From the NCBI GenBank assembly GCA_003194525.1, contig NBIV01000051.1:248001-312000 (forward strand): a DNA stretch of 64,000 bases, in the 5' to 3' direction. The stretch's first letter is position 1, and the number at the start of each line of letters is the position of its first letter. A program made the position numbers and the translations under genes. Source of the stretch: Gracilariopsis chorda (taxonomy: Eukaryota > Rhodophyta > Florideophyceae > Gracilariales > Gracilariaceae). Below the pieces are notes generated by a model that was not told the DNA's origin, ran no database searches, and saw only the letters and a list, made by a program, of their open reading frames with translations. Shown here in pieces: positions 54,866 to 64,000 of the stretch.

Positions 54866-55058
54866 AAACTTGGAAAGTGATAGAGGAAGCAGAACGCCGC
54901 AGACTCTGACAGGCATGCGAGAGAGAAAATGAATTGTTCATCGGTCGCGAAGTGAACCTGCTGAGGAGCGAAGTGTGCCTGTCAATGTTTTGGGAGATGC
55001 AGGAAGTGACAACATCGGTGTGATTTCTTGATCTTCGTTAGGTGAGAGGGTCAATATA

Positions 55059-56345
55059 TTGAGGTCAGAACTCGGACGGATCAACGGGGACCACTGCAGC
55101 CTAAAGATGTCGCTGAAGCTGACGCAAGAGGAACTGAAGAGGATGAGAGAAGAGATGAGCGAGAAGAATATATTGATAGATATCTTACGGGAATGGATGA
55201 AGGTGGGAGGGGGGGAGAGAAAGGGAGCTGAAGGTGAAAATGGCTTGAGAGGGCGTAGGAAGTATGAAGTTGATGTGCAAGAGATTTTTTATGGGTTTGC
55301 CAGGGTATTATATGATATATTGTTGTACTATGCGAAGGTGGAGGTATCGGAGTTTGGTTTCACTTCGGAGGGTGTGGAAAGAAACTGGAAGAATCGATGC
55401 AAAGTATTGGGGAAAGAAAGAGGGTGGAGTGTGCTTGTCGTCGGAGGAAAGGAAATTGTGCCTCGATGTCCGTTTGAGATCGCGTCTGAGATGAGGTCGT
55501 ACACGCCTTTGTCGCGAGGAGGAAGTAATGACCAATTGAAGTACTTGGTTGGCGTTGAGATTGAGGGGGAGAGATGGCTGTCGATTAGTGATGCCGGTAA
55601 GAAGGATCAATGCATGCGGGAGGTTGTTGCCGACAGGTGTTAGAGGCAACGTATGAAGCAGAATTTGAGTGATGTGTTTGGGATTCGGAAGCGTGCCGCA
55701 CCGGACAAAATGCTTTCGTTGCTTGGATATGACTTGATCGCTAGATGTGTGAGACCGCGAGAGGAGACGGTGCTAGACATTGAGGTGAAGAAGCAGTTAG
55801 AGGACGCAAAGACGACGTTCAAGGGGGATGGGGAGGCGAAGAGCGGTAGTTCATGTTCTTGGAGGATGAGAACAATCGAGGGTCTTACGTATTATGGATT
55901 TCAGGTTGCTGGTCGGCTGAGGGAGTTTAGTGAAGAGGACATGTAATTCAAGAACGGGGCTGCGGTGGAAGTGTTGGAAGAATTCATGGGACATGAGTTG
56001 GAGAATGAAAGGGAGGGAAAGATGGAGTACGTTGATGGGACAGTGATGCATTTGGCTCGTTTGGATACGTGGATCGGATTTGTTTTGACAGCAATGGACA
56101 CAGATATGGGGCGTGGAGGAAAAACACAGTTGTTATTTTCTAGTTGTACGGGGAGTATTTTCGGCTTGCGGTGGAGAAAATACTTGGGGTGGAGTGGGAG
56201 AGCTTGAGAGAACTACATCATGAAGAATTGGAGAATGAAGGTTGCGATGACGGTGAACCGCGTTTTATAGCTAGGAATGGGAGTAGAGAAGCGAAGGTAG
56301 CGCTGTGGATACCTTCGAAACGGAAGATTGTGGAGATGGCGCGCT
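55059..56345 (+). pseudogene. Coiled-coil protein of the cassette, broken (unrecognised)
   Basis: Frames 55,059-55,643, 55,653-55,946 and 55,965-56,347 follow each other on the plus strand. The first has a coiled coil ('LKLTQEELKRMREEMSEKN') then a Gly/Glu linker and 'VQEIFYGFARVLYDILLYYA', 'GWSVLVVGGKEIVPRCPFEI' and 'QLKYLVGVEIEGERWLSISD'. The second carries 'DKMLSLLGYDLIARCVRPRE' and 'RMRTIEGLTYYGFQVAGRLR'. The last has 'VEKILGVEWESLRELHHEEL', ending at 56,345. A folded C-terminal domain is likely, but I know no match. Stops near 55,641 and 55,944 and at least one frame change break it. Layout resembles the minus-strand gene at 48.4-49.2 kb. Confidence 0.5.
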
Positions 56346-56559
56346 GAATGAGGGCCATTTTTGTTTCGCGTGGGATGTTGGAGGACGAATGTGGGATGGA
56401 GTATCCGTCGCCGGGGGAGGAAGAGGGGGAGAAGAAAGTTGGGAGGTATCCCAGTAGGGTGAGGTTTTGGGAGATAACACATTCGGTGGAATACGTCGGA
56501 GAGGTTGAGAAGGGTGATGTGAAGGGGGTAGGAGGTGATGGAGCAGCCTTTGATTGAGG

Positions 56560-57432
56560 TTACAGACGTATCGTAGTATAACTGGACGAGACCGACGAAT
56601 GATTCCATACCGGTTGTTTTCGGGGTGTGCCAGACGACATCATTGATGTGGCACTGCGTGATGGCCTGTTCAAAAACAGGAACGACTTTGTTTCCGAAGG
56701 CTGCGGCCATAGGATGGGCGAAGGCGGGGGTTGAAGAAGAGTAAGGTGAAGATTGGGACACGCGTTGTAAGAAGATGTTGTTGAAGTGTGCGAGAGAGAG
56801 TTGTTGCTTCAGGACGTCTATGGCGCCTTTTTGGAAGAGAGTTGCGAAGAAGGAGTTGTGCTCGTCAGAGATTGTGAGAGGGAGAAAACTGGTGGAGTTG
56901 ATACGTCTCTTGAAAAGGTGTTCTTGGAGTGCGAGGCACTGCTTTGCAGAGGAGATGGATTTCTGGAAGGATGACGTGGAGAAGTCTGGGTGGTTGAGAA
57001 GGGAGAGGAGTTCGTCGCCTTTGCGTGTGCTGAAGGAGGAAGCGATGGAGGAGATGCAGAGGACGAGTTGCTCGAGATGGGGGTTGTTGGGGAGAGGGGA
57101 TGGGGATTGGGACGACGTATGGGGAGGTGGGTTTGAGGAGGAGACTGAACAGAGGGCGTGACATGCCATGTGGTGTGCGTCTTGTGTTTGGAGGGAAAGG
57201 GAGGCCTGTTGGATGTGATAGGGTTCATCTTCGGCGAGGGGGACGTTGTCGGAGGGGCGGTGTGAGGGAGTAGGAGGAGGAATGGTGGAGAGGTTTGGAA
57301 CGGTTTTTCGTCGCTTGGTCCTTGGAGGGAACTGGACGGGAGCGTTGGCGGAGGAGGAAGGGCGTTTGTCGGCGGTGAGTCGATGAGGGCACCTGCGTTG
57401 GCGACTCTGGAGAGAGAACGCGGTGCAGCCAT
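56560..57432 (-). CDS. Pro/Ser-rich N-terminus with helical C-terminal domain (unrecognised)
   Basis: A 417-codon open minus-strand frame spans 57,466-56,213, but it runs past 56,345 into the antisense of the convergent gene. The likely coding part is about 57,250-56,560. It has a Pro/Ser-rich section, then a folded region: 'HLEQLVLCISSIASSFSTRK', 'DELLSLLNHPDFSTSSFQKS', 'EHNSFFATLFQKGAIDVLKQ' and 'MAAAFGNKVVPVFEQAITQC' with following 'DVVWHTPKTTGMESF'. No family recognised. A competing start, 'MAAPRSLSRVANAGALIDSP' at 57,432, lies in another frame. Convergent with the coiled-coil gene, closing the cassette. Confidence 0.5.
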
Positions 57433-57684
57433 AGAAGGTGCAACGGGGATGGCAACAGGGTATCATGGCGGGGAAGGAGAACGGAGAACGGGATGCTTGG
57501 AAACAGAGAAGGGAGGGTGGTGGCGGAGTGGGATATCGGGGAGCGTAATATTATGGCGCACGTAGATGAGGTGGTGCACGTGATGCAGAGCGTCTTTTCG
57601 TAGGGCGTGGGGTAGAGCATGCGATGCAGGGAGCAGGTCGGGCAACGGGTGATAGAAAGCCAAAGCTATTTGGTTATGTAAACG

Positions 57685-57725
57685 CTATGTGTCTATTCTA
57701 TCTATTCTATCTATTCTATTTTGCT
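57685..57725. repeat. (TCTAT)n-type microsatellite
   Basis: About four imperfect units built from ctattctat between 57,687 and 57,722. Marks the right edge of the cassette. Confidence 0.85.
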
Positions 57726-57941
57726 ATTTGAAGGGGCACTTGCTCAGGAACAGTAAGATTTGGATTCCACGTGCACCTGAGAGGGTAGGTATTAGTAGAG
57801 TCTGGCGCTAGTTTTACCTCCAAAGAAACTGGGAAATGTCTAGTATACTGCTAATCTTTTGTCCCAAGCAAACTAGGTCTGTGCTATGTATGGAATTATT
57901 TTGAGAAATTTGATTCATTCAGAATTGGGTTTGAAAAGTCA

Positions 57942-60126
57942 TTATTCGTTCATTTCAATTCTTTGCCTTTTGAATGCCAAACTAGCATAACGAGAACACC
58001 GACGTACTTCTGCGCTCAACCCCGCGTTCGCGGTTCCACTTGGCATGGCCGGTACCGCCGTCACAGGGACAGGAGCCACCTCCATAGGAGCAGCAGTAAC
58101 GTTAGGTCCAGGGGCCACCCCCGAATTTGGAGCAGGAATAGTCGTAATTGGCACAGCCGCAGTGTCGTTTGCACCCGTCCAGGGGCCACACACTGCATCA
58201 GCAGGCGCGGGCTCTTCTCCGCAGGCAGCGTAGTGTCCGTACCATTCCACCTCCGGAAGGTCGTCTGCCGTATAGTTATTATCTCCAACTGGGTGAAAGA
58301 ACTTGCTGGTCATTTTAAAGCCGGTCGGGTGCCCCGGAGGGATGATACGCTAGGCGTTCCGAAGGATATCCGCTTCAGCGGTGATGATAATCGTCCTGGT
58401 CCAAGGGTCATAAAAGATGAAATCACTCGCAAGGGAAGAGCTTCGGCCTGGAGAGCCGTCTATCGGAAGGTCCCCATCGTCACGGCGACTCTGTGTCTTG
58501 GGTACCTGGTTCCAGTCCATTGAGTAGATCACTCGCAAGAGGCTAATCAGTTTGGAAAGATTTCCATTCCCACCGAGTGGGACCGGGAGATCCAAGTCTC
58601 GGATTGATTACCGCAACGGCGGGGGAAGATACCACAGTATATACTGGTCGTACACCTCATGAAGGAAGACCACCGCTGTTCACGCAGCCCACTACGTCAT
58701 CACCACGGCCCACGACCCCGTGAACGGGTTCACTGTCAGGCGACGGCCAATGTATGTCACGCAAATGTGATGTAAGGAGTAACCCGGTCATCCGAGGTGC
58801 GGAAATCACCAAGTCGATACGCGACGGTTCATACGTCACACGTGTTTTCGGTAACCCGAGGGTTGTCACAAGAGGACACTGAGCGATGCACGAGCGGGTG
58901 CGGTTCATACGTGGATTTCCACTTTATTTGGGATGTGCACAGTAGGTGCTGGCCACGGGCCATCTACTTAGAATTATCTAGATATTTCTAATATTATTTA
59001 CTGTAGCTAGTGCGGCACTCCGCAGTACTTAGTGACGAGAAGGGTCGCACCTCAGTAAACTGGAAGATCATCGGGCACGGAACCCAAGTTCCTAGTTCCT
59101 GGAGCCTTAACCGGACCTCCGGACTAGTTATAACTTGCGGTCTCCCGCTAAGCTTCCACCCCACACGGATTCCCGTGCTACACCCGTGCTCACGCGACCG
59201 AACCCCGGTTACCCGGACAGAAGCACCCCTAGGCCTTGCCGCCGCAAGCGGCACCCCTATTATCAGGGTAATTCGTGGACATCCACATCGCTACCGAGTG
59301 GCCTCGCGCCCCTAGTGGTTGTACCACAGCAAAACGGAAGCTCAACGTAGCAACCACGGCACACCTCGAACGAGGGCCAAACGAAGGGCAGCGGGACGTT
59401 CCTTCCACTCATGGGGCCCAGCCAAATCGGGTTTGCTTTCGTGTTCTGACATGGCACCAAGTATCCCCATCGGGAGCGAGCACGCATTTGGGAACGGATC
59501 ATATTCTGAGGGACGTCCAACCGTGGTTGGCGAGGAAGGTAGCAGAGTTCGGTACGCAGCAGCGGACGGGCCCAACACAGGAGATCTTGGTGAGATGTCA
59601 TGTTTTGGTAACGTTCAACCACTCCGGCAAGCCGGGCAAGATTCTCTCCATATTGGATCTCGCCAAGAGCTCGGTAGAAGGCCACATGAAACCGGAACTA
59701 CGTGGGGATTGGTCGCTCCGACTATGTTCAGTACATTTGCAGGTGCTCGATGCAAACCATCTCCGCTCTGGCGTCGTTGTGAGAATCACCACGTCGGTGG
59801 ACTAGCGCATGGCTCAGCACGGTAGTCCAGTAACGCCAGTCGAAAGTCGCCGTCATCCAAACGTGTACGCCTCCCGGCAAGTGACCACTGCTGTCAGCAT
59901 ACGCCTCAATGAGGGTTTGCCTCGTTACACCTTGAGGGTGGAACCACGGAGCCTGTAAGAACGGTGTTGGACAGGAACGAGGATCCACCGCCTCCAGCTC
60001 GTCGTACGGGGCCCATGTACCCGCATTCGGGATCATCATCGCCACAGCCGCAGGCGGTGGCGCTATCCACTGGTGCTGCGCATTTGGTTGACCTGCAGAC
60101 GAAAGGTTCGAAGAAGACTGCCCCAC
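57942..60126 (-). mobile_element. Copia-like LTR retrotransposon fragment (fossil)
   Basis: Minus-strand frame 60,126-59,728 looks gag-like ('HVWMTATFDWRYWTTVLSHA', Pro-rich lead). At 58,595-57,942 the strand resembles the C-terminal side of a Copia integrase and pre-RT linker: 'ASDFIFYDPWTRTIIITAEA' fits the V-Y-D-P-x-T-x-x-V-x-x-S-R-D-V pattern, followed by 'ADDLPEVEWYGHYAACGEEP' and a Pro/Ala/Thr-rich stretch. Nothing recognisable lies between, and RT is absent, so it is an internally deleted, truncated relic. Strand and family are inferred. Confidence 0.45.
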
Positions 60127-60362
60127 GGGTTGACCGAAGCCGCCAAAGACCGGTTGCTGACTCCCACTAGGCGGTGGAGTGATTGGGGTTATTCATCGCT
60201 CTTGAAGAGCATGGGGAGGGAGTACTCGCCGGAGGTTGCTATTGCACTCTACGGATCTGAGGTAGTACTGCCGCTTAATGAGTGGAGGTCTCACTCGTCA
60301 CGAGCAGTGGAGAACAAGGAGGAGATTGAGGATCTGCAATTGCAGGTGGGTCTTTAGCCACT

Positions 60363-61239
60363 TTGGAGAGGAAGGGAGTCACGCGCTTGCAGGTCGTTGT
60401 TGCGCCTCACGGGGGAAGAAGGTGTAGTGCAACGCGTTCACGGACACTTTGTAGTTATTACGGATCATATACTGGAGTTAACCGCCGGGAGGTGGTAGCT
60501 CACTCTATTAATGAAGAGGACATTTTCGACCCATTTACTGGTGAATTGTATGGTTGACTAATTGGTTATGAAATTAACAGCATTGACGGCTGCCTGCACA
60601 CGTGGATGGGTGTTGCACCCAATTTTGGGGTAATTGTAATGTTTAATTAATATGTTAGATAGTATTATTATAAACCACTGCATAGTGGCTGACCCCCACT
60701 ATTTGAGCGGGAGGGCTCGGCCCAACCTTGGGGGAAGCAGAAGAAATAACCGAGTGTTCGGCTCTAACGACGCACCTCTGGTGAGTGATATCCTCCTCGC
60801 GAAAAGTCGCTGGATTGTGGAGGTTTAGTTATCTGCCTCGCAGCATGTACAGCACTACATCCGCATTCTGCGTGGTATTCCTAGTGTTTTCCCTTTTCAT
60901 TTGGCTTACTGTTCTACAGGTATTGCCACCCGGTATATCAGTGTCAGCCCCACCTGTGGCTGCCTACTTCCGTTGCTAGTCTCCGCCCTCGTGGCTCCCG
61001 CCACTATCGTTTGCTTACCTACCGCCGTGGCAACGTCCTATACCCACCATGTCGTGTTCTCTACCGCCTCGCGCGACTTCTGTTACCTAGCCCTCTCTAT
61101 ACCCGCTGTGACGGTGATCCCCGGAATTACACCCGGCTCGTGCGATCAACCTGAGAGGGGCTCTCCCGTCTGTTCTAACGCAATAGGCAGAGAGGCCCCG
61201 AACACCTCTGTGTGTCCTCGCCGGTTCTCAGGGGCTGCA
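60363..61239 (-). repeat. LTR type II copy with adjoining leader (approximate)
   Basis: 60,580-61,239 matches the LTR type II at 38,690-39,335, and the 140 bp to its left match the leader next to Gypsy F. Left of about 60.42 kb the resemblance ends, so this is a 5'-end remnant of an F-type element. The right end is set by loss of similarity after 'ggggctgca'. Confidence 0.6.
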
Positions 61240-61411
61240 CGACAGAAAGGGGCTGCGCGTGATCGCAAGCTCCCCAGTGGAGGGCTTTCAAGGCATAAGG
61301 GCGATTCTTTAATACACGGAAATGACGGTACGTCGGGAAAACGAACAAAAGAAACAAAACCTGGAAAGGAGGAACAAAACGCAAAACCGATTATGCCTCA
61401 GGAGACCACTT
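61240..61411 (-). other. Leader-like remnant beside LTR type I
   Basis: 170 bp of A/G-rich sequence between LTR type II and the type I LTR. The last bases before the LTR, on the minus strand AAGTGGTCTCCTGAGG, resemble the start of the copy A leader (AAGTGCACTCC). This fits the 5' internal end of a minus-strand element. Confidence 0.35.
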
Positions 61412-62769
61412 TGTGGTGCAATGTCCATGAGCGGACGAGTACCGAAAGATGTTCCAGATATCTCCTTGTTAGAGCTGAACCAAGTTGGGTAGAGCCCTCC
61501 CAGAGGTGGCACACTATGTTGAGTTGTAAGGCCTTGGCTGCTCGTCGCAACTTGCGCCATCGCAACTTGGAGGTTGAGGCAGGAATCGGGTATCTGCAAG
61601 AGCGTTGTATGTGAGTGAGTCTTTTCGAGAGAGGTAAGGGTTCCATCCAAGTGGCACGCACAAACACGGACCACGGGCATCGGGAAAGCCACCCTGTATA
61701 CGGAAGAACGAAATGCGGAAATGGGTCACGAGAGTATTGTGGTATCACCAATACTTCCCTGGAGGGACTCAGTAGCTGGCGGTGATCCGCACAAAAACCC
61801 TATATGAAGGGGTACTGCTTTCGGAGGCGAGTGCCCTATAGATACCCCGAACAGAGAGGCGCGATGGAACGTGTAATCACGGGTAAGCGGTTGGCGAGTG
61901 ATGCGCTAAGAAGGGCGGGGGAAGTCGCAAGTCATGCACTAGTTTCGGAAATCCAAGTAAGGATCCAAGAGTAGGGACTTGGTCTCATGCCCTCATTATC
62001 CCAGTTTTCTGAGAAGGTCCAAGCGTCGGCGACTAAGTACCGCACGGACAGCCGCTCCTAGGTACTGCTAATCATAAAATATCAAGGTATTATAGGCGTG
62101 TGCGCCGTGGAAAGCACCTACTGTGCAACAACCAAATTTGTTGTATAATCCATATACGAACGGCATCACCCAGTGCACCCACCAATAGCCCATATGGATA
62201 CCCCCCGGTTGCTCGAAATTAAGGTCGTGGTATGAATCGTCGTCAGCGACTTAGGCAAAAAGTGTGCCTCGGAACCCCTAATGCTCCGGATGCCACAAGT
62301 AGTGACGGTATTAAACGGCAGTGCTGGTAAGTAACCCTTATACAAAGGCGAACACCAAAGCAGTTAAAATAACAGTCTTAATACTAGGGTTATTTAGACG
62401 GGCCGGGGGATAGACTTTCCGTACGCTCGAAGGAGAGGTGGAGAGCACTCGAAGGCGGCAAGGTCTAGAGCCAACTATGCAGGTTGGGGTCCTGTCCTCG
62501 GTAAGTTGTACTGGTGCAACGGCACCTCGACGGTGCAATATGTACGAACCATCCCAGAAGTAGGTGTAAAATAACAAATGAATTTAACTAAAATGACTCA
62601 ACACTGCTGGTTCATGCCCACTATTGTGGCCAACCGCCAACTTACTCTTCCGTCCCCCAAGTGCCCAATACACTATTAGTGGTCTTAGTTCATGCAGAGG
62701 CTACATTACCGAAGCATTCGGGAAATCAACCAAGTGCCAAAAATACCTGCATGACGGCGTTGCACTTCA
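61412..62769 (-). repeat. Gypsy LTR type I, copy 4, with a 561-bp insertion
   Basis: Runs from TGTGGTGCAATG to TTGCACTTCA. Without the insertion (61,746-62,306, flanked by GGTAT at 61,741-61,745 and 62,307-62,311) its length is 792 bp, close to the 797 bp of the copy at 32,827. GGTCC (62,770-62,774) follows. Shares subfamily blocks with the 32.8-kb copy. Confidence 0.75.
61746..62306. mobile_element. Unidentified 561-bp insertion in the LTR
   Basis: Absent from the LTR copies at 32.8 kb and 30.5 kb and bounded by the 5-bp repeat GGTAT, so it is an insertion. Termini CACCAATACTTCC and ACAAGTAGTGAC do not have the TG...CA ends of an LTR. No coding frame. Could be a small non-autonomous DNA element. 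Confidence 0.55.
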
Positions 62770-62774
62770 GGTCC

Positions 62775-63352
62775 ATAAAAACCATTGCTGCTTTCAGAAC
62801 GGTGGTTGGGCGGCGTGAGGAAGGCATGAATGAAAGAAGCAGCTCGGAGCCCACCCCGTTGATGCACTCCACTAAGAAACCACCAAGCGACCGCCAGCGA
62901 GCACAGAAATATCATATAGGAAAAAGCTCGAGAAATTAACATCATGGGCGATTTCTAATGGATTCTGTAAGCAAATGTACAATGTTGCTGCACTAACAGG
63001 CAAAAACGCTCTAAGTGGGTTAGAAATGTACATGAGAACGGGTTCGAACGCTTTGAATGCAGGTTTATCTCCCCTCATTCATGAGTCACAAATTCTTATT
63101 GCCGCGATAAATCGCTTTCAATCAACCGAATCCTTGAAATCATTCGATCCTCGAACAATTAAAAACCCCAGTGGACGTCGAAAGACGTCCCAAAAACGAC
63201 GTTGCGGGTTCCATGAAAGTATTAAACGCAAGAAAACTTCAGATAAAAGACCAGAGGCTGCTGGGTTCTCTTGTGGAGCCACAAATGGCGCAGTCCGAAA
63301 AGCTTTGAGCAGCGTTGGACCGTTGAAGAGAGCAAACCTTAAAATAGACTGA
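62775..63352 (+). CDS. Hypothetical basic protein, possible interrupted host or transposon gene
   Basis: The 125-codon frame from 62,975 ('MYNVAALTGKNALSGLEMYM', 'SPLIHESQILIAAINRFQ') ends at 63,352 with a basic, Ser-rich tail ('GRRKTSQKRRCGFHES'). The same frame stays open upstream to about 62,885, so 62,975 may not be the real start. A second frame (62,661-62,939, 'KTIAAFRTVVGRREEGMNER') precedes it and is in phase with the frame left of 32,827. No domain recognised. Confidence 0.4.
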
Positions 63353-64000
63353 AATCAAATCCCATGTTCTTTCAGATGCCAGCAAAAACATGCTCAGATC
63401 GTAGTCACGATAATTCAAGTGCCCTAAAAGATTGAAATCCAAGATCTGGTGCAAATAAGACAACTAGTCTTAACTTCATTCTTCAAACCGAAAGAGAAAC
63501 ACAAAAATTGTGCGTAGAGTGAGTCGGAAGATGTGAGCGTACAGCTCAGCAGTGACTATGGAAGGTATTTGGAATAAATAAGATCCAAAAACACATCAAA
63601 AAAGGTGAACCAGAAGGAAGCATTTACTGCGGAGAAAAGAAACTGAAGCAGATCGGTGACAAAGCAAAGATCGGAGTGGGTTTGTCCTTCTTGGTCGACG
63701 GTTTTGACAAAATAGGAAGTGATTTGGGAAAAAAATGGAAATGGGCATGAAAACGGGACGAAAAAGGATGCAGTGAGAACGCACAGTGATGTGAAGCGTT
63801 ATAATGTACAAGGTTGAAGACAAAATGGTTTTGTTCGAAAGAAATCAGTGAGAGCGCGCAGTGTTGTAAAGCATCATGAATGAGAACATTAAAGTAGTGC
63901 GACGGTCACAGTGCAGCGCAAGTAAATGTGGTGAACGTATCTGAACCGTCTTAGTTAAGTTATTTACCGGCAAGGCAGAAAAAATGCCGGTGCTGAACTA
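63353..64000. other. A/G-rich tail of the window with an imperfect direct repeat
   Basis: No gene recognised. A roughly 35-bp unit built on 'tgagaacgcacagtgatgt' occurs at about 63,774 and again, diverged, at about 63,850 ('tgagagcgcgcagtgttgt'). Frames on either strand lack motifs. Confidence 0.4.

Noticed and set aside
56213-56560. C-terminal extension of the Pro-rich minus-strand gene
   Set aside because: This part is antisense to the better-supported plus-strand gene end and has low-complexity Pro/Arg/His content.
57942-60126. Gypsy assignment for this fragment
   Set aside because: The V-Y-D-P-x-T-like stretch and following linker are Copia-like and no Ty3 RT or integrase motif was seen; kept as Copia-like with low confidence.
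60073-60557. Plus-strand gene ending in DPFTGELYG
   Set aside because: A similar end occurs at 38.5-38.67 kb, but the shared DNA adjoins LTR type II in both places and could be leader sequence. Upstream resemblance stops, so I could not support a gene.
1-64000. tRNA, rRNA, CRISPR arrays, toxin genes
   Set aside because: Looked for by eye. A few TTCGA-type strings occur (for example near 33,786) but none sits in a plausible cloverleaf, and no regularly spaced repeats or recognisable toxin domains were seen.

Overview
This looks like nuclear DNA of a eukaryote, most likely a multicellular (florideophyte-type) red alga. The grounds are indirect. Few or no introns are evident in the host-derived pieces. 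A hedgehog-type Hint/Hog fragment is present, and Hog domains are known from red algae. The rest is a dense mix of Gypsy, Copia, PIF/Harbinger and Mutator-like elements. I saw no rRNA, tRNA or CRISPR and no clearly intact host gene. Almost everything is repeat or decayed gene, so this is a transposon-rich accessory region.

Layout. 1-5.7 kb: minus-strand Gypsy copy (family 1, copy A) running off the left edge, with its LTR at 4.8-5.7 kb. 6.9-7.7 kb: orphan Myb-like/coiled-coil transposon ORF. 7.9-12.5 kb: a decayed piece of host DNA, namely a DNA polymerase alpha catalytic-subunit pseudogene (active-site residues lost) followed on the same strand by an ArfGAP zinc-finger pseudogene. An inserted stretch inside the polymerase holds a minus-strand Hint fragment. 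13.4-14.75 kb: broken PIF/Harbinger transposase (minus). 15.1-16.0 kb: possible Ulp1-type protease fragment, cut by a nearly whole Copia element (16,083-20,710; TSD CGCAG). 22,375-27,271: structurally complete minus-strand chromovirus (Gypsy with chromodomain; TSD AAGAG) nested in a Mutator-like element whose transposase resumes at 27.3-28.4 kb. 28.7-32.0 kb: a two-gene Harbinger element with convergent genes; its second gene carries a solo LTR (30,545-31,374; TSD CCTTC).

32.8-62.8 kb is nested. Two closely related LTR copies (32,827-33,623 and 61,412-62,769) have the same pentamer GGTCC on their outer sides and may be the two ends of one old element. Between them lie family-1 Gypsy copies F (34.6-38.6 kb, minus) and E (39.4-46.9 kb, plus), a second LTR type, and a Copia-like fragment (57.9-60.1 kb).

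The most unusual part is 48.1-57.7 kb, which has no sign of reverse transcriptase or DDE transposase. It holds five gene-like blocks around a 150-bp near-perfect palindrome with a second, truncated copy. The central gene (50,668 to about 53.8 kb, plus) carries the motifs of a permuted (beta-class) DNA amino-methyltransferase, DPPY followed by a DxFxG-type motif, and directly downstream a SET lysine-methyltransferase domain. Flanking genes are basic, acidic, coiled-coil or Pro/Ser-rich and unrecognised. A DNA methyltransferase joined to a histone-type methyltransferase in a repeat-like cassette is the best candidate here for an undescribed system, though this copy is broken.
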